NCBI RefSeq assembly: GCF_900215205.1
Contig: NZ_OBDY01000013.1
Coordinates: 116,390-180,389, forward strand
Direction: 5' to 3'
Source: Paractinoplanes atraurantiacus
Lineage (GTDB): Bacteria > Actinomycetota > Actinomycetes > Mycobacteriales > Micromonosporaceae
Length of the DNA: 64,000 nt
The notes under the pieces are model-generated. The model did not search any database, was not told where the DNA came from, and saw nothing but the letters and a program-made list of their open reading frames with translations. The position numbers and the translations under genes were made by a program. Shown piece by piece: positions 34,177-41,626 of this stretch (position 1 is its first letter; each line of letters begins with the position of its first letter).

Positions 34177-34704
34177 TCAGTCGGCGGCTTCGGCGAGCAG
34201 CGGGGCCAGGGCCGGCGCCTGGAGCGCCTCGGCCGCCGCCGGGTCGTCGAGCACCTCCTGGAAGGCGCGGTTCACGCGCTCGGCCTTGCGGATCTGTTTG
34301 ACCGTCCCGCCGTAGTTGCGCGAGTAGCCGCCGGCGGTGACCTGGGCGCTCAGGATGAACTTCTTGACCGACTCGAGGTCGGGCAGACCGTCGTAGCCCT
34401 CGACGTGCCGGAAGATCGCGTCGAACAGCTTCAACGGCTTGGACGCGAAGTCGTCCATGTACGAGTCCCACGGCCCGTCGAAGCTCGTCGCGAACAGCAG
34501 CCGGGTGTCGTCGTCGAACGGCACGAATCGCGCCTCGTGGATGGTCGCGATCGGCAGGTCGTAGTCGCCGTCCCGGTAGCCGGGCGCCGCCTGGAGCTCG
34601 CGCAGGGCCTCGCGCAGGGCCGGGCCGTGACCCGGCCGCACATGGAAGAAGAGAGAGAACTCGCTGGTCGGTCCGACACTCAGGCCGGGACGAGAAGTGG
34701 TCAC
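34177..34704 (-). CDS. hypothetical protein of the PPK2-Dyp operon (175 residues)
   Basis: I do not recognise this soluble protein. Its order of strands (TSEFSLFFHVRPGHGPALREALREL, DYDLPIATIHEARFVPFDDDTRLLFATSFDGPW) suggests a ferredoxin-like alpha/beta fold similar to dimeric alpha-beta barrel domains. The start is GTG 34704, overlapping the HdeD-like stop (GTGA). It probably works with the DUF4331 and peroxidase proteins downstream, being always translated with them here. Confidence 0.65.
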   Translation of the reverse strand: MTTSRPGLSVGPTSEFSLFFHVRPGHGPALREALRELQAAPGYRDGDYDLPIATIHEARFVPFDDDTRLLFATSFDGPWDSYMDDFASKPLKLFDAIFRHVEGYDGLPDLESVKKFILSAQVTAGGYSRNYGGTVKQIRKAERVNRAFQEVLDDPAAAEALQAPALAPLLAEAAD

Positions 34705-35252
34705 GAGTAGGCGCCTTCCGGCTGGGCCCGCAAACGGGCGATCGACACGAAGACCAGGCAGATGCCGACGAAGACCAGGACGGTCGCGCCGAAGAAGAGG
34801 AAGGCTTGCAGGCCGATGCTCGGCCAGACCAGCAGGGCTATGCCGGCCAGGACGGCCACGATGCCCAGGCCGATGCGCCAGCTGCCGCCGGACTCGCCGC
34901 TTCCCACAGTGGAGAAGATCTCGGCCAGGCCGTCGAGCATCCAGCCCAGGGCGACGATCAGCAGCAGGATGCCGAGCGAGGCGATGACGTTGCGCATGCA
35001 GAGGATGCCGAGCAGGGCGGTCAGCACGCCGAGGATGATCCCGAGCACCCGGTTCAGGACCGGGTACCCGGGGCTCATCAGCAGCGCCACCGTGCGGACG
35101 ACGCCCGCGATCAGCAGGTTGAGGCCGAACAGGAAGGCCACGACCTTCAGGGTGGCCTCGGGCCACGAGAACGCGACGACCCCGACGACGATGGCGAGGA
35201 TGCCGCCGGCCAGCCTCAGCCAGTTGAGCGAGCGGGACACGGCAACGCTCAC
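34701..35252 (-). CDS. HdeD-like (DUF308) membrane protein
   Basis: A 183-residue protein with six hydrophobic helices in pairs, typical of HdeD/DUF308: LAGGILAIVVGVVAFSWPEATLKVVAFLFGLNLLIAG, then ILGVLTALLGILCMRNV, and LGIVAVLAGIALLVWPSIGLQAFLFF. The repeated 'G.....W P' pattern is the family hallmark. HdeD is linked to acid and membrane stress in E. coli; the mechanism is unknown. GTG 35252 overlaps the DUF7144-like stop by 4 nt. A relative lies at 47665-48246. Confidence 0.82.
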   Translation of the reverse strand: MSVAVSRSLNWLRLAGGILAIVVGVVAFSWPEATLKVVAFLFGLNLLIAGVVRTVALLMSPGYPVLNRVLGIILGVLTALLGILCMRNVIASLGILLLIVALGWMLDGLAEIFSTVGSGESGGSWRIGLGIVAVLAGIALLVWPSIGLQAFLFFGATVLVFVGICLVFVSIARLRAQPEGAYS

Positions 35253-35698
35253 TTGACCTCGCGGCCGTGCACCGCGAGCGCGTAGATGATCAGGACGTCC
35301 ATCGCGATGACGATCGCGCACCAGATCGGGTAGGCCGGCAGGAACGCCGCGTTGGCCAGGGCGCTCAGGCAGGCGATGATGATGCCGACCACGCGGGCCC
35401 ACGTCTGGCCGGCGAAGATGCCGATGCCGGTGCCGACCGCGATCAGGCCGATGATCAGGTGCGTCCAGCCCCACGCGGTGTAGTCGAGGGTGAGGATCAG
35501 GCCGCTGTTGGTGGTCAGGTAGTAGTCGTCGCGGACGATCGCGACGATGCCCTCCATGATCTGGAAGCCGCCCATCAGCATGAGCATCACGGCGGCGAAG
35601 ACGACCACCCCGACCCAGGCGGTCGGCTCGGCGGTGCGGCGGCGAGGGGCGACGTACGCCTCGTCCGCGTAGTTTGACCTTGCCGTTGTGTCGGACAT
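35249..35698 (-). CDS. four-helix membrane protein, DUF7144-like (paralogue 2)
   Basis: A 149-residue protein with the same plan as 16939-17370: AWVGVVVFAAVMLMLMGGFQIMEGIVAIV, DYTAWGWTHLIIGLIAVGTGIGIFAGQTWARVVG, and an end IIYALAVHGREVK. ATG 35698 has GGGGAC upstream; a TTG at 35710 is less likely. Unlike the other two paralogues it has no box of its own and is read from the PPK2 promoter. Confidence 0.82.
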   Translation of the reverse strand: MSDTTARSNYADEAYVAPRRRTAEPTAWVGVVVFAAVMLMLMGGFQIMEGIVAIVRDDYYLTTNSGLILTLDYTAWGWTHLIIGLIAVGTGIGIFAGQTWARVVGIIIACLSALANAAFLPAYPIWCAIVIAMDVLIIYALAVHGREVK

Positions 35699-35710
35699 GT
35701 CCGTCCCCAA

Positions 35711-35929
35711 TCAGGATTCTTGCGAAGGTGGAATACGCCGGACCTCGATGAGCCGTAGCCCGAGGCCGTGAATGCGGGAGATCAGCCCCACCACTGCCGA
35801 CTGGTCCGGCAGTGATCCGTGCAGGATCGTCTCCGGCGGCTCCACGCTGACCGTGAGGTCGCGCAGCTCCTCCAGAAGCTCCTCGGGAATCACCCCGGAG
35901 ACCCTGACCTGATAGGTCGCGTCGGTCAT
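35711..35929 (-). CDS. small protein downstream of PPK2 (72 residues)
   Basis: A 72-residue soluble protein beginning MTDATYQVRVSGVIPEELLEELRD and ending LGLRLIEVRRIPPSQES, a beta-alpha-beta plan like an ACT or ferredoxin-like half. The family is unknown. Its ATG overlaps the PPK2 stop by 4 nt, so it may modulate or accompany PPK2. The DUF7144-like gene follows 12 bp later. Confidence 0.65.
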   Translation of the reverse strand: MTDATYQVRVSGVIPEELLEELRDLTVSVEPPETILHGSLPDQSAVVGLISRIHGLGLRLIEVRRIPPSQES

Positions 35930-36720
35930 GACCACGTGCCTCCCTCCATCAGGGCGACCTCCTCGTCGCCCGGCACGACGATCCGCGGATCCGGCGTGAA
36001 GTCGAGGTCGGGAGCGCGGTGCTTGTAGTCGACGGCGTTGAGGATGACCTTCATGGTGTTCAGCCGTGCCTTTTGCTTGTCGTTGGAGCGCACGATCGTC
36101 CAGGGCGCCATCGGCGTCCCGGTGCGCCGCAACATGTCGTACTTGCGGTTGGTGAAGTCGTCCCAGCGGTCCTGCGCCTGCATGTCGATCTCGCTGAGCT
36201 TCCATTGCCGCAGCGGGTCGGTGCGGCGGCGTTCGAAGCGGCGGGCCTGTTCCTCGCGGGTGACGCTGTAGTAGAGCTTGACCAGGATCGTGCCGGTGCG
36301 TACGAGATCCTTCTCGAAGCCGGTGACCCCGTCGAGGAAGTCCATGTACTCCTTGGGCGTGCAGAATCCGAAGACCTGTTCGACCATCGCGCGGTTGTAC
36401 CAGCTGCGGTCGAACAGGACCATCTCGCCGCCGGCCGGGAACTGGGCCACGTACCGCTGGTAGTACCACTGCGAGCGCTGCTCCTCGGTGGGCCGGCCGA
36501 GGGCGACCACCCGGTACCGCTTCTCGTTCATGAAGCGGGTGACCCGGCGGATCGCCCCGCCCTTGCCGGCGGCGTCGCGGCCCTCGAAGAGCACGATCAT
36601 CCGCAGGTTCTGGATCTCGAGATGCTGCTGCAGCTTGAGCAGCTCGACCTGCCAGGGCCGCAGGGCGTGCTCGGCGTCGAGCTTGCGGGCCGCCTTCTCA
36701 TGCGAGTGTTCGAGATCCAT
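35926..36720 (-). CDS. ppk2: polyphosphate kinase 2
   Basis: A 264-residue PPK2, which transfers phosphate between polyphosphate and nucleoside diphosphates. Walker A is VLFEGRDAAGKGGAIRRV (about residue 45), Walker B MVLFDRSWYNRA (about 102), and the lid region holds RFERRRTDPLRQWKLSEIDM. Length is that of class I single-domain PPK2. ATG 36720 is 45 bp from a perfectly symmetrical LAL-type box that lies in the 3' end of the M48 gene. It heads an operon of about nine genes down to 29913, suggesting energy or phosphate stress control. Confidence 0.92.
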   Translation of the reverse strand: MDLEHSHEKAARKLDAEHALRPWQVELLKLQQHLEIQNLRMIVLFEGRDAAGKGGAIRRVTRFMNEKRYRVVALGRPTEEQRSQWYYQRYVAQFPAGGEMVLFDRSWYNRAMVEQVFGFCTPKEYMDFLDGVTGFEKDLVRTGTILVKLYYSVTREEQARRFERRRTDPLRQWKLSEIDMQAQDRWDDFTNRKYDMLRRTGTPMAPWTIVRSNDKQKARLNTMKVILNAVDYKHRAPDLDFTPDPRIVVPGDEEVALMEGGTWS

Positions 36721-36725
36721 GACGA

Positions 36726-37577
36726 TCAGCCTGTTACGGGGTGACCGACCCGCACGTCATCCGTTGCGGATGACCGCAGCATGCCCAGCGAGACGAGCCT
36801 CTCCAGGCGCCGGACCGTGAACGGGTGCGACATCGGCAGCTGGGCCAGGCCGACCCAGAATCCGTGCAGCCGCTTGCCCTGGCGGACCAGCTCGGGGATG
36901 TCCACGGTGTTCTCGGTGTAGCGGCCGCCGGCCAGCAGCACGAGCCCGGTCGCGCCCTCGGGGCACAGGTGGGCGCCGTGCCGGTCGCACGAGTACTCCC
37001 GCAGCCGGGACAGGGTCGGCCCGAGGATGGGGATGCGCTCGGAGTAGGCGACGGCGAGCTGGTACCACAGCGCGACGTGGTGCAGTTTGATGTGCCCCAC
37101 CTCGTGCCCGAGGATGAACCGCAGCCCGTTGCGGTTCTCGTTGCGCAGGTTGACGAACAGCTCGTTGGCGATGACCACGTAGTCGTGGCCGGTGGCCTGC
37201 GCGGCGAAGGCGTTGAGGGTGCCGTTGCCGTTGGCCAGGTAGATGCTGGGCCGGCGGGGCAGGGCCAGCTTGTGCGCGAACTCGTCGAGGATCGCGTAGA
37301 TCTCGGGGTACTGCCGCGGGTTGAGCTCGATGGCGCCGCCGCGGATGGACGCCCGCTGCGTCTCGCGGATCACCACGAGGGCCGGGACGAGCAGCAGCAG
37401 GGCGATGAAGGCGGAGCGCACCGTGGTGCCCCAGCCGGACTCGCGGATCCGGTCGGGCAGGAACGGCAGTGTGATCGCCGCCTGAATGATCGCCCAGATG
37501 ATGATCACGTTCAGGACCACCATGAAGATGAACATGGGGATCTCGGCGGGGTGCCGCAGGCGTTGGGTCGTCGGCAC
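36726..37577 (-). CDS. M48-family membrane metalloprotease (HtpX-like)
   Basis: A 283-residue protease. Two N-terminal helices (FIFMVVLNVIIIWAIIQAAI and TVRSAFIALLLLVPALVVI) anchor it. The zinc motif HEVGH is in FILGHEVGHIKLHH, and the third ligand Glu in REYSCDRHGA (ExxxD). It should degrade or clear misfolded membrane proteins, as HtpX does. The start is GTG 37577 with GAAGGGAA upstream. A box at 37649 is 72 bp away; hexamer GACCGT (37618-37613) predicts a start 43 bp from the box, so the gene has a short leader. Confidence 0.87.
   Translation of the reverse strand: MPTTQRLRHPAEIPMFIFMVVLNVIIIWAIIQAAITLPFLPDRIRESGWGTTVRSAFIALLLLVPALVVIRETQRASIRGGAIELNPRQYPEIYAILDEFAHKLALPRRPSIYLANGNGTLNAFAAQATGHDYVVIANELFVNLRNENRNGLRFILGHEVGHIKLHHVALWYQLAVAYSERIPILGPTLSRLREYSCDRHGAHLCPEGATGLVLLAGGRYTENTVDIPELVRQGKRLHGFWVGLAQLPMSHPFTVRRLERLVSLGMLRSSATDDVRVGHPVTG
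36757..36773 (-). promoter_or_regulatory. LAL-type box 8, PPK2 operon promoter
   Basis: TCATCCgttgcGGATGA, centre 36765, is perfect over 8 bp per arm if the flanking G/C pair and next G-C are counted (GTCATCCG-ttg-CGGATGAC). It is 45 bp from ATG 36720; the hexamer is CAGGCT at 36733-36728. It lies inside the end of the M48 coding sequence. Confidence 0.78.
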
Positions 37578-37640
37578 GGCAGGTTCCCTTCTTTCGGGAG
37601 AGGCTGATGCTGACGGTCCACCCGCGCCTCCCGCCGCACC

Positions 37641-37657
37641 TCATCCCGCTGGTATGA
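37641..37657. promoter_or_regulatory. LAL-type box 9, between M48 protease and diacylglycerol-kinase-like gene
   Basis: TCATCCcgctgGTATGA, centre 37649, in a longer CACCTCATCCC-gct-GGTATGAGGTG repeat. It is 43 bp from ATG 37692 (hexamer GAGTCT, 37680-37685) and 72 bp from GTG 37577 (hexamer GACCGT, 37618-37613). Confidence 0.75.
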
Positions 37658-37691
37658 GGTGCGCGACGCGGCCGCCTCGGAGTCTGGTGTC

Positions 37692-38987
37692 ATGTCCGAA
37701 CGCTGGCTGGCGCGGCTCGCCTTCGTCTTGATCGCGGCCGCTGGAGTGCTGGTCCTCGCCGCGGCGGGGATCCGTGGCAGCCTCGCGCTGCTGCTCACGG
37801 GGATCATCGGGGTGACGATCGGCCTGGCCGCCGCGTGGTGGTTCCTCACCCATCACGGGGTGCTGCGCTGGCTGGCCGGCGTCGTCGTGGTGCTGGCGCC
37901 GCTGACGGTGGCCGTGCTGTTCGCGCGCGCGAGCCTGATCTGGGTCGTGGTCCTGTTCGGGCTGCTCTGGGCGGGCGCGGCCGCGGCCGGCCGGCGGGCG
38001 CTGACGGCCGCCCATCAGGAGCCCGACGAGTACGAGTCGGCGCCGCCCGCCAAGCCGTACCTGATCATGAATCCGCGCTCCGGGGGCGGCAAGGTCGAGC
38101 GTTTCCACCTGGCCGACCGCGCCCGCGCCCTCGGTGCCGAGGTGTTCCTGCTGGACGGAAGCCACGACGACGGCGCGCCCGTGGACGTGGCCGACGTCGC
38201 CCGGCGGGCGGTCCGCGACGGCGCCGACCTGCTCGGCGTGGCCGGTGGCGACGGCACCCAGGCCCTGGTGGCCGGGATCGCCGCCGAGCACGGCCTGCCC
38301 TTCCTGGTCATCTCGGCCGGCACCCGCAACCACTTCGCGCTCGACCTCGGCCTGGACCGCGAGGACCCGGCGAACTGCCTGGACGCGCTGACCGACGGGG
38401 TCGAGGTGCACATCGACCTCGGCGTGATCGGCGACCGGATCTTCGTCAACAACGCCTCGTTCGGCGCGTACGCCGAGGTCGTGCAGAGCCCGGAGTACCG
38501 CGACGACAAGATCGGCACCGCGCTGGACATGCTGCCGGCCGTGCTGACCGAGGACCGCCCGCTGCGGTTGACCACCGACGCCGGCACGCTCAGCGGCCCG
38601 CAGGCGGTGCTGGTCAGCAACAACCCGTACGCGAGCGGCTCCGGCCGGCGGGCCCGCCTCGACCGGGGTGTGCTCGGCGTGATGGCGGTGACCGTGCGGG
38701 GCGCGCTCGGCGCGGTCAACCTGATCAGCGCCGGCGGCCGGGCCCGCTCGGTGGCGGTCAGCGAGGTGACCGAGGCCGTGATCGACGCCGACGCGCCCGA
38801 ACTGCCGGTCGGTGTGGACGGCGAGGCGCTGATGCTGGCCACGCCGGTGCGCTGCACGATCCGCCCGGGCGCCTTGCGCGTGCGGGTGCCCAGGCACCGG
38901 CCGGGTGTGCCCCCGGCCCGGCCGGACCTGGACTGGGCTCGACTACGGCGGCTGGCCTTCAGCGGCGGCGAGCTACCCGCCGGGTGA
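37692..38987 (+). CDS. diacylglycerol/lipid kinase-family protein with N-terminal membrane domain
   Basis: A 431-residue protein. Four helices occupy about residues 7-105. The DAGK catalytic domain follows: YLIMNPRSGGGK, LLGVAGGDGTQALVAGIA (the GGDGT nucleotide motif) and ISAGTRNHFALDLGL. The second subdomain contains SFGAYAEVV and SNNPYASG. Members phosphorylate diacylglycerol or other lipids. The N-terminal membrane part is not usual for YegS/DgkB enzymes but is common in actinobacteria. ATG 37692 is 43 bp from a box. Confidence 0.85.
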   Translation: MSERWLARLAFVLIAAAGVLVLAAAGIRGSLALLLTGIIGVTIGLAAAWWFLTHHGVLRWLAGVVVVLAPLTVAVLFARASLIWVVVLFGLLWAGAAAAGRRALTAAHQEPDEYESAPPAKPYLIMNPRSGGGKVERFHLADRARALGAEVFLLDGSHDDGAPVDVADVARRAVRDGADLLGVAGGDGTQALVAGIAAEHGLPFLVISAGTRNHFALDLGLDREDPANCLDALTDGVEVHIDLGVIGDRIFVNNASFGAYAEVVQSPEYRDDKIGTALDMLPAVLTEDRPLRLTTDAGTLSGPQAVLVSNNPYASGSGRRARLDRGVLGVMAVTVRGALGAVNLISAGGRARSVAVSEVTEAVIDADAPELPVGVDGEALMLATPVRCTIRPGALRVRVPRHRPGVPPARPDLDWARLRRLAFSGGELPAG

Positions 38988-38992
38988 CCCGG

Positions 38993-39010
38993 CGGGCGGT
39001 CCGCCGCCCG
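38993..39010. terminator. hairpin terminator
   Basis: CGGGCGG and CCGCCCG form a 7-bp stem with a TCCG loop, 6 bp after the lipid kinase stop and ahead of the convergent 39054 gene end. No T-tract. Confidence 0.55.
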
Positions 39011-39053
39011 GTGCGCCGTGCGACTCTCCGCGATCCGAACATGGCTGTTCCTC

Positions 39054-39590
39054 TCAGGAAGAAGCGGATTCGAGGTCGTGCAGTTCCTTGGCCTCCTCGG
39101 CGCTGACCAGGCCGATCTCGACCAGGTCGAACGGGCTGACGAAGCCGTCCGAGAGGCGGAAGCCGCCGGCCCGCGCGATGGCGTCGCGCAGCGGCACCGC
39201 CCAGTGGTGCTCGAGCAGGATCAGCGCGGCCGCGCTGTCCGGCGGGATCTCGCCGATCACGTCCCAGGCATCCTCCTCGTCGAAGACCTCGATGCCGTCC
39301 TCGGCGCTCTCCGCGCCCGCCCGGGCACCGGCCACCATGCCCCGCTCCCCCTCGATGCCGAGGCCGACCAGGGCGCCCACCTTGCTGCCGAGCTCGATGG
39401 CCTCCTCGGTCGTGAGGTTGCTCAGGTGCTCGACCTCGATCTCACCGGCGGCGTCCTTGTAGACGGCGAGCGCGTCGATGACCCGTACTGTGTCGGACTG
39501 GCGCAGCCGCTCGAGCTCCTCGATGACCTCGCCGTGAAAGTTGGGGTGTCTGAAGCCCAGCACGATGAGCTGGACAGGTCCGATTGCCAT
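39054..39590 (-). CDS. DUF6325/DUF1269-like protein
   Basis: A 178-residue protein. It begins GPVQLIVLGFRHPNFHGEVIEELERLRQSDTVRVIDALAVYKDAAG, the actinobacterial DUF6325-like opening, followed by a Gly/Ala-rich hinge and IPPDSAAALILLEHHWAVPLRDAI. It lacks the two-helix hairpin seen in the DUF1269 proteins at 60160 and 62162, but has the same domain order. Function unknown; the TSALFLL/SAAALILL segment is typical. ATG 39590 is exactly 44 bp from a box shared with the divergent lipoprotein gene. Confidence 0.75.
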   Translation of the reverse strand: MAIGPVQLIVLGFRHPNFHGEVIEELERLRQSDTVRVIDALAVYKDAAGEIEVEHLSNLTTEEAIELGSKVGALVGLGIEGERGMVAGARAGAESAEDGIEVFDEEDAWDVIGEIPPDSAAALILLEHHWAVPLRDAIARAGGFRLSDGFVSPFDLVEIGLVSAEEAKELHDLESASS

Positions 39591-39625
39591 GACCCCATCG
39601 TCGGGCGGGTGTTCCGCCGGTCGCC

Positions 39626-39642
39626 TCATCCCGTGCGGGCGA
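39626..39642. promoter_or_regulatory. LAL-type box 10, symmetric between two divergent genes
   Basis: TCATCCcgtgcGGGCGA, centre 39634, is exactly 44 bp from ATG 39590 (minus; hexamer GACGAT, 39602-39597) and 44 bp from ATG 39678 (plus; hexamer GATCGT, 39665-39670). Confidence 0.74.
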
Positions 39643-39677
39643 GGAGCGCACGGCCGTGTCGGCGGATCGTTCCAGTA

Positions 39678-40067
39678 ATGAAGCGACTGGTGATTTTGCT
39701 GCTGTTCCTCGGCACCCTGGCCGGCTGCTCCGACAGCACGGCGTCCGCGGGCGGCACACCGGCGGTGTGCGAGAGCGTCGCCGCCGCCCAGAACACGGTG
39801 AGCCACATCCGTGAGACCACGGTCTCGCAGACCGGTGTCACGCAGATGCGGACCCTGCTGACCCAGCTGCGCGACGAGCTGGGCCAGGTCGTGACGGACG
39901 CGCAGGCGCAGTTCAAGCCGCAGGCCGACGCGCTGCGCACGGCGACCGACCAGCTCGGCACCGCTTTGCAGGGCCGCCCGGCCGATCTCGGCGCCGTGCG
40001 GGCCGCGGTCAACGAGGTCCGCGTGGCCGGGCAGAACCTGGTCGACGCCCTGAAGGGAACCTGCTGA
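39678..40067 (+). CDS. small lipoprotein
   Basis: A 129-residue lipoprotein. MKRLVILLLFLGTLAGC is a lipoprotein signal with the lipid Cys at 17. The mature part is helical, with periodic Gln, Leu and Ala (MRTLLTQLRDELGQVVTDAQAQFK), and looks like a coiled rod with a Cys near the start and at the last residue. Function unknown. It is joined to the YihY gene by a 4-nt CTGA overlap and both are under the box at 39634. Confidence 0.75.
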   Translation: MKRLVILLLFLGTLAGCSDSTASAGGTPAVCESVAAAQNTVSHIRETTVSQTGVTQMRTLLTQLRDELGQVVTDAQAQFKPQADALRTATDQLGTALQGRPADLGAVRAAVNEVRVAGQNLVDALKGTC

Positions 40068-40993
40068 CCCCGGCCGGCCTGCTCCGCCGCCTCGACGACG
40101 TCCAGCGGCGGCATGCCGTCCTGGGTTTCCCGCACGCCGTCGTCCGCAAATATCTCGACGACGGCGGCGCGCGGGAGGCCGCCCTGATCACCTACTACGG
40201 CTTCCTCAGCCTGTTCCCGTTGCTCCTGCTCGGCGTCGCGGTGCTCACCCAGCTGCTGGCCAACCGCCCGGAGCTGCTGGAGGAGCTGATCGAGGCCATA
40301 GTCCCGCCGACGCTGAGCGGTGACATTCGAAGAGAGCTTCCTTCGTCGTACGCGGCCCTGGTCGTGGGCATCTGCACGTTGCTCTTCACCGGCGCGGGCG
40401 TGGTCTTCTCCGCCTACCGGACGGTGAACCACCTGGCCGCCGTGCCGTTCCGCGAACGGCACGGCATCGTCTCGTGGCTGCTGCGGGTCTTCGCCGCGCT
40501 GCTGGTCGTGCTGGTCGGCACGGCCGCCTCGGCCGCGACGGCCACGGTCTTCCTGGCCGGCAGCGCGGTCGTCGCCGGCTTCACCCTGATCGCGGTGGTC
40601 AAGCTTTTGCTGGCCCGCCCGGCTCCCCTGCGGGCGCTGTGGCCGGCCGCGGTGCCCGGCGGCGTGGCGATCGCGCTCGTCCTCGGCCTGAGCGCCTCCG
40701 TGCTACCCGGCATGATCCGCCGCGCCGGCCCGGTCTACGGCGCCTTCGCCACGGTCGCCGCCGCTTTCACCCTGCTCTACTTCCTGAGCAACATTCTGGT
40801 GTACGCCGCCGAGGCTGCCGCCGTCCGCTACGCGCGCCTGTGGCCCCGAGCTCTCGACCCCGAGCGCCCCACCGAGGCCGACGCCCGTGCCTTGGAGCTG
40901 CTGGCCCGCGAGCAGGAACGCGGCCCCTACGACCGGATCGTCACGAGGCAACGTGCCCCCGGCACCGAGCCGGCGCCACCGCCGGCCCGTTGA
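40064..40993 (+). CDS. YihY/UPF0761-like membrane protein with probable CTG start
   Basis: About 309 residues in the YihY family. The conserved N-terminal region RRHAVLGFPHAVVRKYLDD, then ALITYYGFLSLFPLLLLGVAVLTQ, lies well upstream of the first TTG (40220), and no ATG or GTG occurs in frame in that stretch. The only start keeping the conserved region is CTG 40064, which overlaps the lipoprotein stop as CTGA, the same 4-nt geometry as the ATGA and GTGA junctions elsewhere here. Six helices follow, and IRRAGPVYGAFATVAAAFTLLYFLSNILVYAAE is the last conserved part. The start assignment is inference. Confidence 0.75.
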   Translation: MTPAGLLRRLDDVQRRHAVLGFPHAVVRKYLDDGGAREAALITYYGFLSLFPLLLLGVAVLTQLLANRPELLEELIEAIVPPTLSGDIRRELPSSYAALVVGICTLLFTGAGVVFSAYRTVNHLAAVPFRERHGIVSWLLRVFAALLVVLVGTAASAATATVFLAGSAVVAGFTLIAVVKLLLARPAPLRALWPAAVPGGVAIALVLGLSASVLPGMIRRAGPVYGAFATVAAAFTLLYFLSNILVYAAEAAAVRYARLWPRALDPERPTEADARALELLAREQERGPYDRIVTRQRAPGTEPAPPPAR

Positions 40994-41063
40994 CCCCGGC
41001 CCCCGCAGGCCGTCGGCTGGGCCCGCCGTGGCGGTCGAGCCGGCCCGTCGATACCCTCGCGAC

Positions 41064-41591
41064 ATGGCCGGGGATCTGCGGGCGCTCCTTTTGAAACCCA
41101 CCGCGCAGAGCCCTGGTGCAACGGCACTGCCGACGGTGCCGTTGAGCGCTGACAGCGGCTTGTCGCTCCTGCCCCTGACCGACGAGACCATGGCAAACGT
41201 GATGTCGGCCGGCCCTGAAGACTCGTGTGTGGACGGCTTCTACGAGCTGAGGACCGGAGTCGCCGAGTGGGCCCGTCGCCGATTCCACTTCGGCGATGTG
41301 GCTTACGTGCACATGGAGTTCTTCGGCGGCCACGGCTTCCACGCCGCCATGGCCTGGCGCGCCGGCTCAGTCGCCTGGGGCCCGTCCTTCACGGAAACCA
41401 CCGCCGGAGAGGCCGAACCTCACTACACGGTCACCCCGGCCATCCGCGACATGGCGATCAACGCACTGCTCCGCTGGTGGGGCATCCAGCCCACCGGCCA
41501 GGACGACGAGTTCGCCGCCGCGGGGGTGGACCGCCACCGTTCGACGAAGGCGTGGAGCCGCTCATGTGGCCCCCGACCGCTGGATCGCTGA
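41064..41591 (+). CDS. hypothetical protein, probable 3' frameshift
   Basis: A 175-residue frame of unknown family, soluble, with GDVAYVHMEFFGGHGFHAAMAWRAGSVAWGP as its most striking part. The mRNA is probably leaderless: TACCCT at 41052-41057 ends 6 nt before ATG 41064. The frame ends RSCGPRPLDR, but the next frame encodes PDRWIADDAGHLLCAFGELT up to a stop at 41634 and reads as a natural ending (charged, then hydrophobic). Removing one base near 41566-41570 would join the two. So the intact gene is probably 41064-41634. Confidence 0.6.
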   Translation: MAGDLRALLLKPTAQSPGATALPTVPLSADSGLSLLPLTDETMANVMSAGPEDSCVDGFYELRTGVAEWARRRFHFGDVAYVHMEFFGGHGFHAAMAWRAGSVAWGPSFTETTAGEAEPHYTVTPAIRDMAINALLRWWGIQPTGQDDEFAAAGVDRHRSTKAWSRSCGPRPLDR

Positions 41592-41626
41592 CGACGCGGG
41601 GCATCTGCTATGCGCGTTCGGGGAGC

